Positions 43,769 to 55,542 of a DNA stretch of 64,000 nt are shown here, in pieces; within the stretch, counting starts at the first letter, position 1, and the number at the start of each line of letters is the position of its first letter. Where the stretch lies: NCBI GenBank assembly GCA_022393335.1, contig JAJEKB010020254.1:322631-386630 (forward strand). The letters run 5' to 3'. The notes beneath the pieces are model-generated. The model saw only the letters and a list, made by a program, of their open reading frames with translations. It was not told the origin of the DNA and searched no databases. This DNA comes from Macrotrachela quadricornifera. Its lineage: Eukaryota > Rotifera > Eurotatoria > Philodinida > Philodinidae. Made by a program: the position numbers and the translations under genes.

Positions 43769-45941
43769 GAAGATTACATTGTTTTTGAACTAAACTTTTG
43801 CATCAACATTATTCTCCTATCAATAACTAACACCATGATTAACTCTTGTTAACTTTGTATCTCTGTTCTAATGTATTGCAAAGATGAAAGCTTTTTATAC
43901 GGTATGGAAGTAAATGTGATAGATTAAGGAGTCCCTAATAAAAACTAGTTTCTCCGGAAAAGGTCGAAGTGGAATTTAAAACCACAAAACTGTAAAAACT
44001 CCTCCACAGCTTTTTTCAAAGACCACCATCGCATTCATTTTCTAGTTTTCGAATTGTACTCATTATTGAAATCGACTGGTCTAGTCATGCGATCAAGTGA
44101 AAATTCTTTGCATAATGCTTTTTTTTTGTCTCCTTCTGCATCATTCGAGTCGTGAAATCGAACATTTTTCGAACTTCATCTTCATATTTCATGTCATTGA
44201 TCAATTGGCTATTTATCGACTCGAGCACATCACACAAAATACTGGGCATTTTACACGTACAGTTTGTGACAATATTCGTAGTGATAGAAGTGTTCGAAAG
44301 AGCAAAAATGCATTAAATTTAATGGTCGATCAGGAAGAATTTTCATAACTTTCGACAGATTATTTATTTTGAAATAGAAATGACACAGATTGACATTAAC
44401 TGCTTTCTTGCATCTCACTTGTATATTGTAAACGATCGCATGCAAGAGAAGCGATTCCGTATCATAAAATATATATAGAAGAGAGTAGGGTGAGTATAAA
44501 ACTAGAAGATCAAAAAAAAATGTGAGCATACAGCATTCACCACCAAGACACAATGGCATACTAGAGATGAAAAAGAAAAATAGTGGGATGGGTAGTGTCT
44601 CATCCTTATGCATGCATCAAGCATTATTTTGTTGGTTAATATGATATTAGAAAAAAATGGAGAATTTTGATTACTCTTTGCATTGTTGAATAATGAATAT
44701 ATGTGTTATTGATAAAATTTAATCTAACTTCTAGTCAAAAGTAGATGAAACAAGCAGTACATCAGATTGAAAAATGTTTCACGTTTTAATGCTCTACTGT
44801 TCTCTAGAAAAGTATTGCTTATTATTTCATTTCTTTTTTCATATATGTGTTAGAAATCCGATATCTCGAAAATAACAAAGCAAGGCCACGAATCCTTTTT
44901 TCGATGTTCATACCTCATCGACGTTTATTTATCGTCAAAAGATGGAATCTAAATAGTTTAATCACCTATGTGTGTTTTCTCGTTAGTTTAGTTGATATTT
45001 ATTTTCCTTTTTGTGTGAACAATAAGCACATTGAAAAGAAAAATGATAATACGTGAATATGATTGGTGCTACATAATAATCCTAATGCTAGTTTATTCTA
45101 TATTTTCTCCATTCTCTTCTTATCCGTGTGGGCGAATATGTACGCATAGCTTTTCTCCTTTACTTCTCTCGATGTCTCTTCACTTTGATGTTATTCGTCA
45201 ATAGTCAATCTTTTTGACCAAGAGTAAACGTCTTTAGTACCCAGTTCGGACATGTGTTACGACTTAGAATGAGTAACACTATTCTAATACAATGTACATT
45301 TGAAACACTTTCAAATCGATGTAAACCATAATCCATCAATAAATCAGATAAACGCGAAACAGAAAAGATGATAAAGTTTTTATACACGCTATATTGTAGA
45401 GCCTATGGCATTTTTATGCTCAGACAAGCTTGTATATTGCAGTTTTTGCTATCTTTATTACATTTTTCAACAAAAATAACATCAACTTCACGACATTTCA
45501 GTTCAAAAAACTTTTTATCTTGGATACCTCCTAGATTGTTTTTTGATGGAAATTACGAGTTTGGTATTATTCTCTGTGATAAATGCAGATGAGGAATGAA
45601 GATCGTAAAGTACGAGGACATTTTAGCATATAATTCAAGACATTTTAATAATTTCATAAGCAACAATTGTTTTAATCGCACGCATAAATTCAGTTTTTGA
45701 TGGACATTAATTTAGTATAAAATATTTTGTGATATCATTTTTACTTTAAACTTTAGAGATAAGTGAGCATATTAATTTTGTTATACTCTGGAAACCAATT
45801 GAATTAAGAAACAATTTTTCATTAAAACTATCACAAATTGCACATTCGAACTATAAGAGAAGATTCTCTTACTGTTTTTAAAAATAATTTTTCTCATCTG
45901 TTCTATTTTATTTAAAAATTTTGTCAATAATACCCGCTCAT
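43769..45941. other. Intergenic, no gene seen
   Basis: 2.2 kb of AT-rich DNA. Several short open frames (e.g. 44251-44613 minus) lack domain, splicing or composition support. Confidence 0.4.
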
Positions 45942-46015
45942 GTCCTTGTGGCGTAAATGGCTAACGCATCCGGCTCTTAACCGGAGGATTGATGGTTCGA
46001 GCCCATCCAAGGACG
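45942..46015 (+). tRNA. tRNA-Lys(CTT) by anticodon, with an Arg-like body
   Basis: A 74-nt cloverleaf: acceptor GTCCTTG pairs with CAAGGAC (46008-46014), discriminator G. The D-stem is GCGT/ACGC with loop AAATGGCTA. The anticodon stem is TCCGG/CCGGA with loop CTCTTAA, giving anticodon CTT, which reads AAG (Lys). The T-stem is GATGG/CCATC with loop TTCGAGC. All stems are fully paired. A T7 run 11 nt downstream can terminate Pol III. The D-arm and variable-loop sequence (GTGGCGTAAATGG, AGGATT) resembles eukaryotic tRNA-Arg more than tRNA-Lys, which usually carries TAGCTCAGTCGGTAGAGC. Confidence 0.9.
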
Positions 46016-46026
46016 GTTCATAATTA

Positions 46027-46033
46027 TTTTTTT
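46027..46033 (+). terminator. RNA polymerase III T-run
   Basis: Seven consecutive T residues begin 11 nt after the tRNA 3' end, the usual Pol III stop. Confidence 0.6.
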
Positions 46034-48151
46034 CTCCTTTCATCAGTAAATACATGAATAATTATGAAATCTACTATTTACAGAACGAAAAGAAAAAAGG
46101 AAATTTCGTCATACACAGTTCAGTGTTTATTCCTTGTAGTTGACGTCTATTATTGGTAAGATTTGTGCTGAGGATATATTAGTGACTCTTTTTATAGAAC
46201 ATCGTTTTTTCAATATGAATCAGCAATTGCATAATGCTTACCATGCAAAATTCAGAATTTTATGAGCTTATGTATTTTTTTCATTGTTAATTATTAGTGA
46301 AATATTCTTTGAATTCTGCACAAAATTCTGTTGCTATTTCTGAATTCTCAGTAGAATTGTGGTTAGTTGAAAGCTGTATACTTCCGTTTCGTTATGTGAT
46401 GGAGTTTGAATTTTGCAATGTGGAATAGAATTCCGTCAAAATTTTGATGTTATTTTTGAATTTTCAGCAGAATTATGCTTGATGAGAAGAATTTTCTCTT
46501 TACTTGCAACCGCGGTAACTATGAATTCGAGGCAATGCAAATGTGGATGAATATGGCAACTGTATATGTTTACTTATGAACACATACAAATTGTATATGC
46601 TCTGTACACAATCAAAAAGAAATAAGAAGTAAAATTTAGGGTATATAAGAAAATTGTAAACAAATATGTCTCTCACCGATGATCACATTTTTTATTGTAT
46701 ATGTACTTCTTTCTTTTCCCTATTTCACTTCTATGATTACTTATAAATGTGAACGTCAGGCCTCAATGGATATAATTCTGATAAGGTTCGACTAGTATTT
46801 CGTCTACTTTGTACGCTGTGAAATAAAGATCTCATTATTTTGTTATCCCAAGTTCTGCTAAAATTTAAAACTATTAACAGAATCTTGGTAGAATCCTATT
46901 TGTAACAGAATACATTAAAGATGAATACTGTACATGTAATATAAAATTTTGTGTTCTTTTGGAATTCTAAACGAATTGTGTATTCACGTGTGCCTTTTGT
47001 TTCTTCTATGCATATAATTACTTGTATATCTAGAAGCATTGAATTCTGAACGTAGTGTGATAAAAAGAAAAATTTTTTCAAATCGAATGTTTTTCAATTC
47101 TTCGGGATGAGTTGAGATTTTGCTTGGATCACTAAATTCTTTGTAAAATTTTCTATTAGCACAGAGGAAGTGTCAAGAATGATGTGTGACTTCTATTGTT
47201 ATGAAAACCTATCTTTTATGAGAAAAATGTTTTAAACTGAAAGAATTCGAAATAAAGACAGCCTAGTCTAGTTCGATTTTTTTAAATTATCCGACGTCTT
47301 TCATATCACAGTAGTAACATGCATTATGAAGCGAAGTTTCCTATTGTTTTAAAATTTCTACATTTATGTTAAAAGACCACATACAAATTGTACTTGACTC
47401 TTAATTTTATATATTTGGGAATACTTTTTTAATTAATTAAAAATTTTGAAAAAATCGTTCTTTCAAACAAAATCGCGGTAAATTCTAATGTAATCACCAA
47501 AATCATTACAATTTTCACGACGCGGGAATGACCTTAGATTTACAAACTAAAAGGGCTGAAATAAAATAATATGGGTTCTAATCGAGTCTACAATATGATT
47601 TTCTAGCAATTTTGATGAAAAAAGAGCTCACTTTTATACTTTTCTCATAAAAATATTCTTGGTCAGATAGTTAGAAAATTGAATAAAATGTACAGCGAAT
47701 GATTCGATACGACTTTAGCTCCTCTTTCGAACGGTGAAAATTAGAGTTGTTTATCTTGTAGTCATTCAATTTTTATTTTAAATCGTACAATAGCTCGAAT
47801 TGTTGTTTAACAAAATGTACACGTGTTTGGACATTACATAAGTGATCGAAATGCATTTGTTTTAGAAGCATTGTAAATGGTGCTCAGAAACTTGCCAAAA
47901 GCAAATGTACAGGGAGGTGAGGAGATGTGATAATGCAATGCAAATAAAAGCATCAGAATAATCAAAATTTTTTATTGTTTTTGAAAGAAATAGAAAAATT
48001 TTTCATAAACATAAGTGTAGTTGACACAGTCCTTTGAATAAATAAAGAAATTTATTTAACTTAGTTTAGTTTTCATTTGAAGAAAGTAATTTGAATTAAT
48101 CGAAATATTTTATAGAAATATTTCTGTGAGAAAAAACGAATTAAATCAATT
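46034..48151. other. Intergenic with one degenerate direct repeat
   Basis: Two copies of about 116 bp (GAATTCTGCACAAAATTCTG near 46312 and GAATTCCGTCAAAATTTTG near 46430) form a degenerate direct repeat rich in AGAATT. No gene is seen in the rest. Confidence 0.4.
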
Positions 48152-50503
48152 ATGAGTTATTACGTTCGTAAAGCGTTTCAACCATCGAAACTAGCCGATC
48201 AAACTATTGTAAGTACTTCTATTTTTAATCAGTGCTGAAAAAATTCGAAACTTCGAGAGATTATATTCAAATAAAAGAAGGATAAAATCTGTACAGTATT
48301 CTCTTACAATTCTATATTAAAAAAAAAGAACGTTAATCTAATACTACTTTTTTTCGTTTTGATATTACTGTAGAATGGACAGCCTATATATCAAAAATTT
48401 GAAGAGACAACAACAACATCAAATTCACCAAGTGAGATTCAATTAGATGTTAATCAAATTCAAGAGATCCCATCAGCAACAAATACCAGGCAAGACTGAC
48501 TTGAATTTTTTTTAAAATGATTGATCTTTTAAAAAATCTTCTCTTTTTTTGTTATTTAAAGTAATGTAAACAGTATTTCTTCATTTATTCAATCAAATTG
48601 GTGGCAAATCTTAGGTGGATTTTTGATAGGTTGTGCACTCTTTGGAACTGTTGCTGGGCCAATGATCAATGCAGCAGGTTATCTTTTATTAAAAAAAAAA
48701 GAAACCGAGAAAAATACTTATATTGTTTAATTTTAGTCGAAAATGTGAGTGATAAAACAACAACAACAATAATAAGTGAGAGCATATTATCAATATTAAA
48801 TAAATTTTGAAATTTATATATACTTTAAAGAGCGAAGAGAACTGAGTTTTGAAATCATAATTTTCTCCATTACGATAATGATAAAAGACGAAGTTGTTCG
48901 AGGAATATTATAGAGGATCCTTAGAAACCTCTGATTAACACGGAGAAAGTTTTATATGAAAATCAAGATAGATCAATATTTGCATAGGGAGATAGTGAGA
49001 AGACAAACGGAGAAACGAGCACACTGACAGATTCTATAGTGTAATCAAAAAGGATTGACTTTTATCCAAAAATGGAATACCACGAAATAAACCCTTAAAG
49101 TAGTAATGTCGACTAGAATTATTAGAACATGTATTTGTTCTATCCAGAGGTATAGAATCTGTTGCTAAAATAAAAATTTCCCTTACCTATAAAAGTTGAT
49201 TAAACAAAGTCTATGATCTTTCTCGTTTAAGATTGAATTTTAGAAAAAAACAATATGCTTTTCCTTAGCGAACAATGGAAATCCAATAAGGTAGCTTCAA
49301 CTTTCATCGATCATATAACAAGAATATCTTTCGAATAATATCATAGAATAATTCGTTTACAAATTTTATTTTCAACAATATCAACATTCTGAAAATTGAA
49401 AAATTCTTTCTTAAATGAAGAAAATATTTTTCAGGAAATTTCCTCGAATGAACATTCGCACATACGGATGGATTCTGTATTTCTGCTCCTATCCATCTAT
49501 ATTCAGAGATTAAAATTTCAATATTATCAAGTTCATGTTCAGTTGTAACCAGTCAAGGGTATATACGCTTTGGCTGATGCCATTGATACCTATCTATGGA
49601 CAAGTGTGGAGGCAGATTAAAGATAATAGTTCGAATGCTTCCACAATTTCGAAGTGTATCAATTGTTCCTTCCAGTAAAACATAATTTTTTCCCAGGTGG
49701 TAGCGAAAATTTTAGCAAATTAAAACATCAGATCTTATCGAAAAGATTGATTCTATTTTTTTCACTGAAAATTAATTATCAATCAGTAATAAATATTTGA
49801 CTATTTCTATAATGTTTTCAATCGAAATTTCTCTGAATTAATATCGTTTAACATTGAAATGAATTTTCATTTCCACTAAAAACTATTTTTTAGCAGTAAC
49901 AACGACTACTGTCACAACGTCGACAACAGCTAGTACAACAACATCAACTACAACTAGCACAACAACGTCGACAACCACAACCGGTAATATAATATTAAAT
50001 GAATAGAATACATAAAAGATATTGAACTAGTGATGAAGAAAGATGTTCAAAATTCGATCGATTCTCTATTGAAAAAACTAGAATACAATGAATCGTTTTG
50101 ATCTCTTTGTTCTATTGTAGCTGCACCAGCATCGTTTTGTATATCAAGTTCCCCTGGCTCATGGGCAAACAATGTATTTCTCTATTCTAATTCACGAAAT
50201 TATGCATTTGGTCTATCCAACTATCAATTAGGTGTTTATAGAGCGAATAGCACTACAAATGCTACTACAACATCCATTTGGACTGCCTCTCAAAGTTCAA
50301 CTGCTTCATGTACTTTTGCCTTACAAACAGATCGAAATTTGGTCATTTATGGAACAGCCGGTGGGGTATTTTGGGCTGCTGGTGTCAATAATGGTGGTGT
50401 TGGACGTCCATATTGCTTACGAATGTGGGATTCAGGAAATGTTCAATGGATTGATAATTCATCCACTGTTATCTGGCAAACAAATTCGGCACAGAGTGGA
50501 TAG
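48152..50503 (+). CDS. Membrane-anchored bulb-type (B-type) mannose-binding-like lectin
   Basis: Five exons: 48152-48208, 48374-48489, 48562-48677, 49894-49983 and 50121-50503. They total 762 nt (253 aa) and keep frame at every junction. Intron 2 starts with GC (CCAG|GCAAGA), a GC-AG intron; the others are GT-AG. Exon 3 encodes one membrane helix (WWQILGGFLIGCALFGTVAG), exon 4 a pure Thr/Ser stalk likely to be O-glycosylated, and exon 5 a bulb-type lectin domain (FALQTDRNLVIYG, LRMWDSGNVQWIDN, VIWQTNSA). B-lectin domains bind mannose through QxDxNxVxY motifs; here the matching stretch is QTDRNLVIY with the key residues present. With no signal peptide and an internal helix this is a type II surface protein with the lectin outside. 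Intron 3 is 1,216 bp and contains a minus-strand coding remnant. Confidence 0.82.
49305..49712 (-). pseudogene. Minus-strand coding remnant inside the lectin intron
   Basis: A minus-strand frame of about 135 codons with a single TGA reads YHLGKNYVLLEGTIDTLRNC, then SIRTIIFNLPPHLSIDRYQW and, past the stop, HELDNIEILISEYRWIGAEI. Composition and length are protein-like. I do not recognise the family. It could be an inserted gene fragment. Confidence 0.4.
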
Positions 50504-50936
50504 TACTTATCGACATCCAAAATTAGTGCTGACCGCATCTCAGTTTTGTATAGAAGACTTGAGGAAATTTTCTTTCATTTCTTTCCTATTTGATTATACA
50601 TAAACTAATATCATAATAATAAAATTTCGATAAGAACTAAATAATATGTTGTATTAAGAAAATAAAATGTATCACAAGATACAGCGTGAACATTTACAAA
50701 CAACAGTTTCAAAAAGATGAGATAGGAAAAAACCAAATTCATCTTTACAACGTCGAAATTTGTAATCACTCAAAGTTTTGTCCATTTTGAAAGAAACAGC
50801 TCAACTATAGAATAAGCGATTCTTTATAAATTATAGAGCTTTTTACGCTGTATTTTGTGATATATTCTGTTTTTTTTAAATGCGATATAAAAAGTAATAA
50901 TACCAGCTAATTTTCAACAAAAATAGTTCTTATCTT

Positions 50937-51245
50937 CTATTTTATTATTATGATATTAATTTATGCATAATCAAATAGCCAAGAAAAATAGAAAATTTTT
51001 TTTCTCTTGAAGATTCTATAGAAAGTTTCCTCAAAGCTTCTACGCAAAATTGAGATGTAGTCATTACTACTTTTGGATATCCTTAAGTATGAGAACGAAA
51101 TGTATACCAAAAGAGCTTCACAACTGGTATGATCAAACGTCTCTGGTCGATATGGCAACAAAATGTTTTCGATTGTGAATCTTTCACTTGTTTTAATGAA
51201 TATTCCTCCTAACAATTCAAACAATGCATTTCGAAGAATCAACAT
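50937..51245 (-). pseudogene. Decayed inverted copy of the lectin gene 3' end
   Basis: Read on the minus strand, 51085-50937 aligns with 50500-50630 on the plus strand: shared words include ATCTCA(G/A)TTTTG, TATTTGATTAT(A/G)CATAAA and TAATATCATAATAATAAAA. The coding end also shows traces (FWYT against IWQT). Identity is about 70 to 75%. The copy therefore spans the last lectin codons and the 3' UTR, in head-to-head arrangement with the gene. Its open 94-codon frame is not in the lectin frame. Confidence 0.55.
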
Positions 51246-52512
51246 TCTAGAAAATCAATTAAGTTTATGATTAACTATTTAATTTCATCTAGACAAATCT
51301 GTGTAAATGCGCGTAGGAATCTCTCTTATCTGTTCAGTAATCAAATGAAGTAAGGGGTTGGTGATGACTAAATGATAAGACTTCGTAACCGAACAATTCA
51401 ATGACAAAATTATTTGGATAAAGTTGTTTAGACAACATGAAAAGCAGTTTAGGGATTCCCTTATGAAAAGTAAGAATTTTTAATTGTGACTATTTTTATC
51501 ATAGAATATTAAATATAGTGTGAAGTTTATTTTGACCCGATGAATATGTCGTGTTTGGTAGATTAAGTCTTATATCTCGATATAACATTTGATATAGAGA
51601 TCTTAAAATATATATGTTCGATCTTTTTCTCATTGAAGTTGAATAATAGTAGAAAGAAAGCAATAATCTAAATATATAACGACGAAATCAGTTGTTGATT
51701 TGTAGAGATATGAAGTAGTTAGATTAGAGTTCAGCATGGCGCTGAGTCCTGTTTCAGAAGAGAAAGAAATCGATAATTCAACGTCTCATTTGCTTGTTCT
51801 ATTCTGTCTATAAAACATATCTCGTACATCGTTTTGTAATTGCGTTTTTTGCCTGTATGATTATTTTAATCGATGGAATCCAAAATCAGACATCAGTGAT
51901 GATAACAGGATAACAAATTTGAAATTTTTATTACTAATAACGTGTATGACAGCATTACAAGATGAATCTTTTTCTACATATAATTCTGCTCATAACTATA
52001 ATACTTTGAGAGTTATAACGCAAACGGTTCTTTCCTTCGCGAAATATTGAAATCATTAAAATCATTCATATCGTGCAAAATTGTAGAATTCTATCCACTC
52101 TACATAGATTCATAACCATAAATAAATGGTTTTGTTCAGGATTTCTCGATAACAGTCCGATAAACTTAGGATTGAAAATGTTCGTTTAAACTTGTTCTTT
52201 CCGTTGATATAAAATTCAATAGGACTTGCCAATAAAACTACCAATAAGTCGATTCCCTATCTTATACGTCCCGTCCTTTTTTGGAATGTGGTGTTTCACT
52301 TGGAAATGTCTTTTTTATTCTCCTACTCAGTAAAAGCTGCTTATTTCTTCATCAAGTAAAATACCAGTAAAGCTTATTAGAATATTTAACATTCAATAAA
52401 TATTACCGTCATTATAGATGATATAAACAACATCAAGTTTTATTTTATATACATAGGTCATATTAAACGACTAATGACAAAACATGAACAATATTTAAAG
52501 AAATCTGTTCAA
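51246..52512. other. Intergenic, no gene seen
   Basis: AT-rich. No supported feature apart from the boundary of the inverted lectin copy. Confidence 0.4.
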
Positions 52513-53508
52513 TTAAACCCGAGTCTCTCGTTGTGTTGTTGTTTGACGTGTTTCAGTGATAGGTTGATCGGCTGTTGAACCATGTATTTTTTGATAAACA
52601 GTCAAAATTAATCGTTTAAAATCCATACGAAATGACGTTGATGCAACCATGTAAGTATAAAATGGTATAGCACTAAAAACAAATACTAACAAAAATGCAA
52701 CATTTAATGCAAAGACCTCTGCTTGAATAAGCTGCACGCTTTTTATTGGAAAGACAAATTGGGTAACCATTCTTTCAGAATGAACCAATGTCAATGGAGT
52801 AGTAGTAATAATATAAATCAATACTTCAGCCATAACAAGTACTAATAAATCTCGATCACGTCGTTTCATAGAATTATTTGTTTCATTTGTATCTTGTCCA
52901 GTTGGTTGAATACGACTACGTAGTTGTTTCATATTTCTATATGTTAAATAAGCAAATATCCACAAGGTAACAGATGGAATTAAAGCAATAAAAATGACAG
53001 CATAAAATGCAAAAAATATTACATAACCACCAACGAATGTGCATTGTTTATTGCTAACAGTCATCCAGATCAAGGTATGACTAGGAATAATTGCCCAAAA
53101 TATATAAATAAAAATAGTAAAATATTTTGCACGTTTTGGTGTACTAAATGCTCTCAAAGATGCTTGATTACTTGTTATTAAATACCGATCAATACATGCA
53201 AAGATGACTAATGTTTTAGTCACTTGTCCAAGAAATGATGGTGTAAAATTCGAAATTTTACATAAAATAAGTGCAGAAATTGTTTCTTCATTATAAGAAT
53301 AAGAATATATTCGGAAAAAACCACCAATTGTTAAATAAAGAATATTTGTAACTGCTGAATTTATTAAATAAATAGAACATGCATTGTGTTTATGTCTATT
53401 AAAAAGTATAATAATGAATATATTACCAATATCTCCAAAGACGAGTAAAATTGGATATCCATAAAAATTCATTTGAGTTTGAATATTTGTTAGTATTGAT
53501 GTAGACAT
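52513..53508 (-). CDS. Rhodopsin-like G-protein-coupled receptor (orphan)
   Basis: 331 aa from the ATG at 53508 (MSTSILTNIQ); the frame is open 54 codons further but that stretch has an extra hydrophobic segment not usual for the family. Seven hydrophobic segments are visible. TM1 has GDIGNIFIIILF. The Cys before TM3 (ALILCKI) and the Cys in the second extracellular loop (NKQCTFVGG) are the conserved disulfide pair. TM3 ends in ACIDRY (DRY motif). TM7 has FSAIPFYTY in place of NPxxY. The C-tail is Thr/Arg-rich (ETRQTTTQRETRV) and may be phosphorylated. The single-exon layout is typical of large rotifer and nematode orphan receptor families. The ligand cannot be inferred. No damage is seen. 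Confidence 0.85.
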   Translation of the reverse strand: MSTSILTNIQTQMNFYGYPILLVFGDIGNIFIIILFNRHKHNACSIYLINSAVTNILYLTIGGFFRIYSYSYNEETISALILCKISNFTPSFLGQVTKTLVIFACIDRYLITSNQASLRAFSTPKRAKYFTIFIYIFWAIIPSHTLIWMTVSNKQCTFVGGYVIFFAFYAVIFIALIPSVTLWIFAYLTYRNMKQLRSRIQPTGQDTNETNNSMKRRDRDLLVLVMAEVLIYIITTTPLTLVHSERMVTQFVFPIKSVQLIQAEVFALNVAFLLVFVFSAIPFYTYMVASTSFRMDFKRLILTVYQKIHGSTADQPITETRQTTTQRETRV

Positions 53509-55509
53509 TTCTTTTTTTAGTTGATAATATATGGAAATAATGTTTGTGATTAAATTATAAGAAAAAAAGAGGAAGTATATGAGAGTACTTAATAACAATT
53601 GATTAGATATATTTTTAATCCGTAAAGTATTAACAGTAACTCCTTTGAAAAAGTAATTATCAAATCTCATTACTTTACTTGTTTTTCTTTTAATGAATAA
53701 AATATCACGAATAATAGATAATCAAAAAACTTCTGGCAAAATGTCGCTTCGTTCTTCATCGATTGTTTGTTATGTCTAATGTTTCTATAATGACTACTTG
53801 CTTACATAACGGTTGTCAAAATCAATTCGCAATGATCAGGGCAAGAACAACACAGATGTTGAAGTAATCTTCGTATAATCTCCTGTACATTTCATCACGT
53901 CGTTCTCTTGAAAAGAACATGTTCTACTGTTAATTACTTTTTTTTGTATTTTGGATTATATTTTAATGTTAAGAGTTAGTCATTATTATGATGTCCTTCA
54001 TTGACCTAAATTCTCTTTTCTTCTGTTTTCATTATTCATTAAATGCGCTTTAAAAATTGAAATTTGATAAAAAGGAAACACAATAATTGTTTGTTACAGT
54101 TACATACAAATATGATAATCGGTGCGATTTCATCTTGTAATTTCACTGATTAAAACATTGGAAGAAGAAGCCAAAATGGCGAAAAAAACTGATCATTTGG
54201 TTTTCGAGCAGTCTCCAAGAGAGTTCTTCGATTGAGATTTCTACTTCCATTAAAAAGATCAAGTTTCATCAGAAAAACGTGCTCAGCTCACCGAGTTCTT
54301 CCATTTGATGTTCGAATAAATTCATCGTCCTCTAATTATTAAAAATTGATCAAATCAAACTTGAAGATAAATTCCAAGACGATTTCATATTCTAATAAAG
54401 TTTTAAAGAGAACCGAAAATGACTCTTATTCATACTTAGAAAATCGAAAGCATGTACGAATGTATACAAAGGTTAAAAGAAAAGAAAAGTAGTATGAAAC
54501 AGCATATTACACAATGAAAAACATATTTTACTGAATTCATATGACAAAAGTAAATTAGTAATTATCCTTTTGAGAATTTCTTTTATTTTATTACATCTTC
54601 CTATTCTCTTATTTTTTTTGATTATATAAATATGTTCTCTATTGTCTAATTACGCCATCTATTTTTTTCCTTCTCCTATTGAATGGTTATCAAATGAGTC
54701 AACTATGTTTTTTTCTTTTCCTATCAGTGTCACCATATGTGGTGTATCGTCTATAAAGACATTATAAAAAGGAAGTATGAGTGAATATTTCTATTTTTTC
54801 TAGCTGTAAAAAAGACCAAATTTTTTGTTGAAGCCAATAAGGTTATTTAACAAAGAGTCTCGGTAGGCATGTCTTTATGGATATAATGCTTGACTCACAT
54901 AATGGAGACAGTCAATGTTTTTTTAGTAAACTGATTGTATGTCATTGTATATATCCAATCAATAGCTAATGATTCATTTTATTTTTCCTTTCTTTCTCTT
55001 TTCCTTTAGTATTTTATGAATCTCTTCATACACATTTTTATTCATAAGAGGGATAAAACCCGTATGATTTCACAATCGTATAAATTTCTTTGACAATGTC
55101 TACGTTTCTTTCTACGTTGCTCTCTTATAAATAGAGGTACGTGAAAACAGAATTTCTCCTTATAAAATCAAAGAATTCAAGGTTAGAAATAATATTTTTC
55201 AGGGATAATACTAAAAAATTTCGATTTACAATGATACATAATTTTTATTTTTATTTTGTTATCTTTTCTCATCTCTCTCAGAAGCCTTTATTGACCTGTG
55301 ATATATTAATTTATGGTTTTTTTTTCAGTCTGATGATTAGATAAGAAAAAGAAAAGAGAACACAATATGGTCTTACACAAGCCTTATCAATGGTTTTTTC
55401 TTTTATTTTTTCTCTCTTTTTTTAAAACAATTCATAAGAGTAAATTATTAGTATAATCAAGAATTTGAATTAGTGATTTTTTTAATCATGCTTAGATAAT
55501 CAAAAAAGT
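53509..55509. other. Intergenic, no gene seen
   Basis: About 2 kb of AT-rich DNA between the divergent GPCR and VOC genes. Short frames here are not convincing. Confidence 0.4.
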
Positions 55510-55517
55510 TATATAAG
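55510..55517 (+). promoter_or_regulatory. TATA box (TATATAAG) of the VOC gene
   Basis: TATATAAG ends only 25 bp before the ATG at 55543. If it acts at the normal distance, transcription would begin at or after that ATG, which favours the next Met (55585) as the real start. Confidence 0.45.
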
Positions 55518-55542
55518 CAAAATTATTGTTTCTAATACACGT

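Noticed and set aside
43769..45941. Several 60 to 120-codon frames
   Set aside because: No motif, splice signals or composition support; expected by chance in this length of AT-rich sequence.
50232..50603. 123-codon plus-strand open frame over the lectin exon
   Set aside because: It is an out-of-frame shadow of exon 5, whose true frame has lectin motifs and splices correctly.
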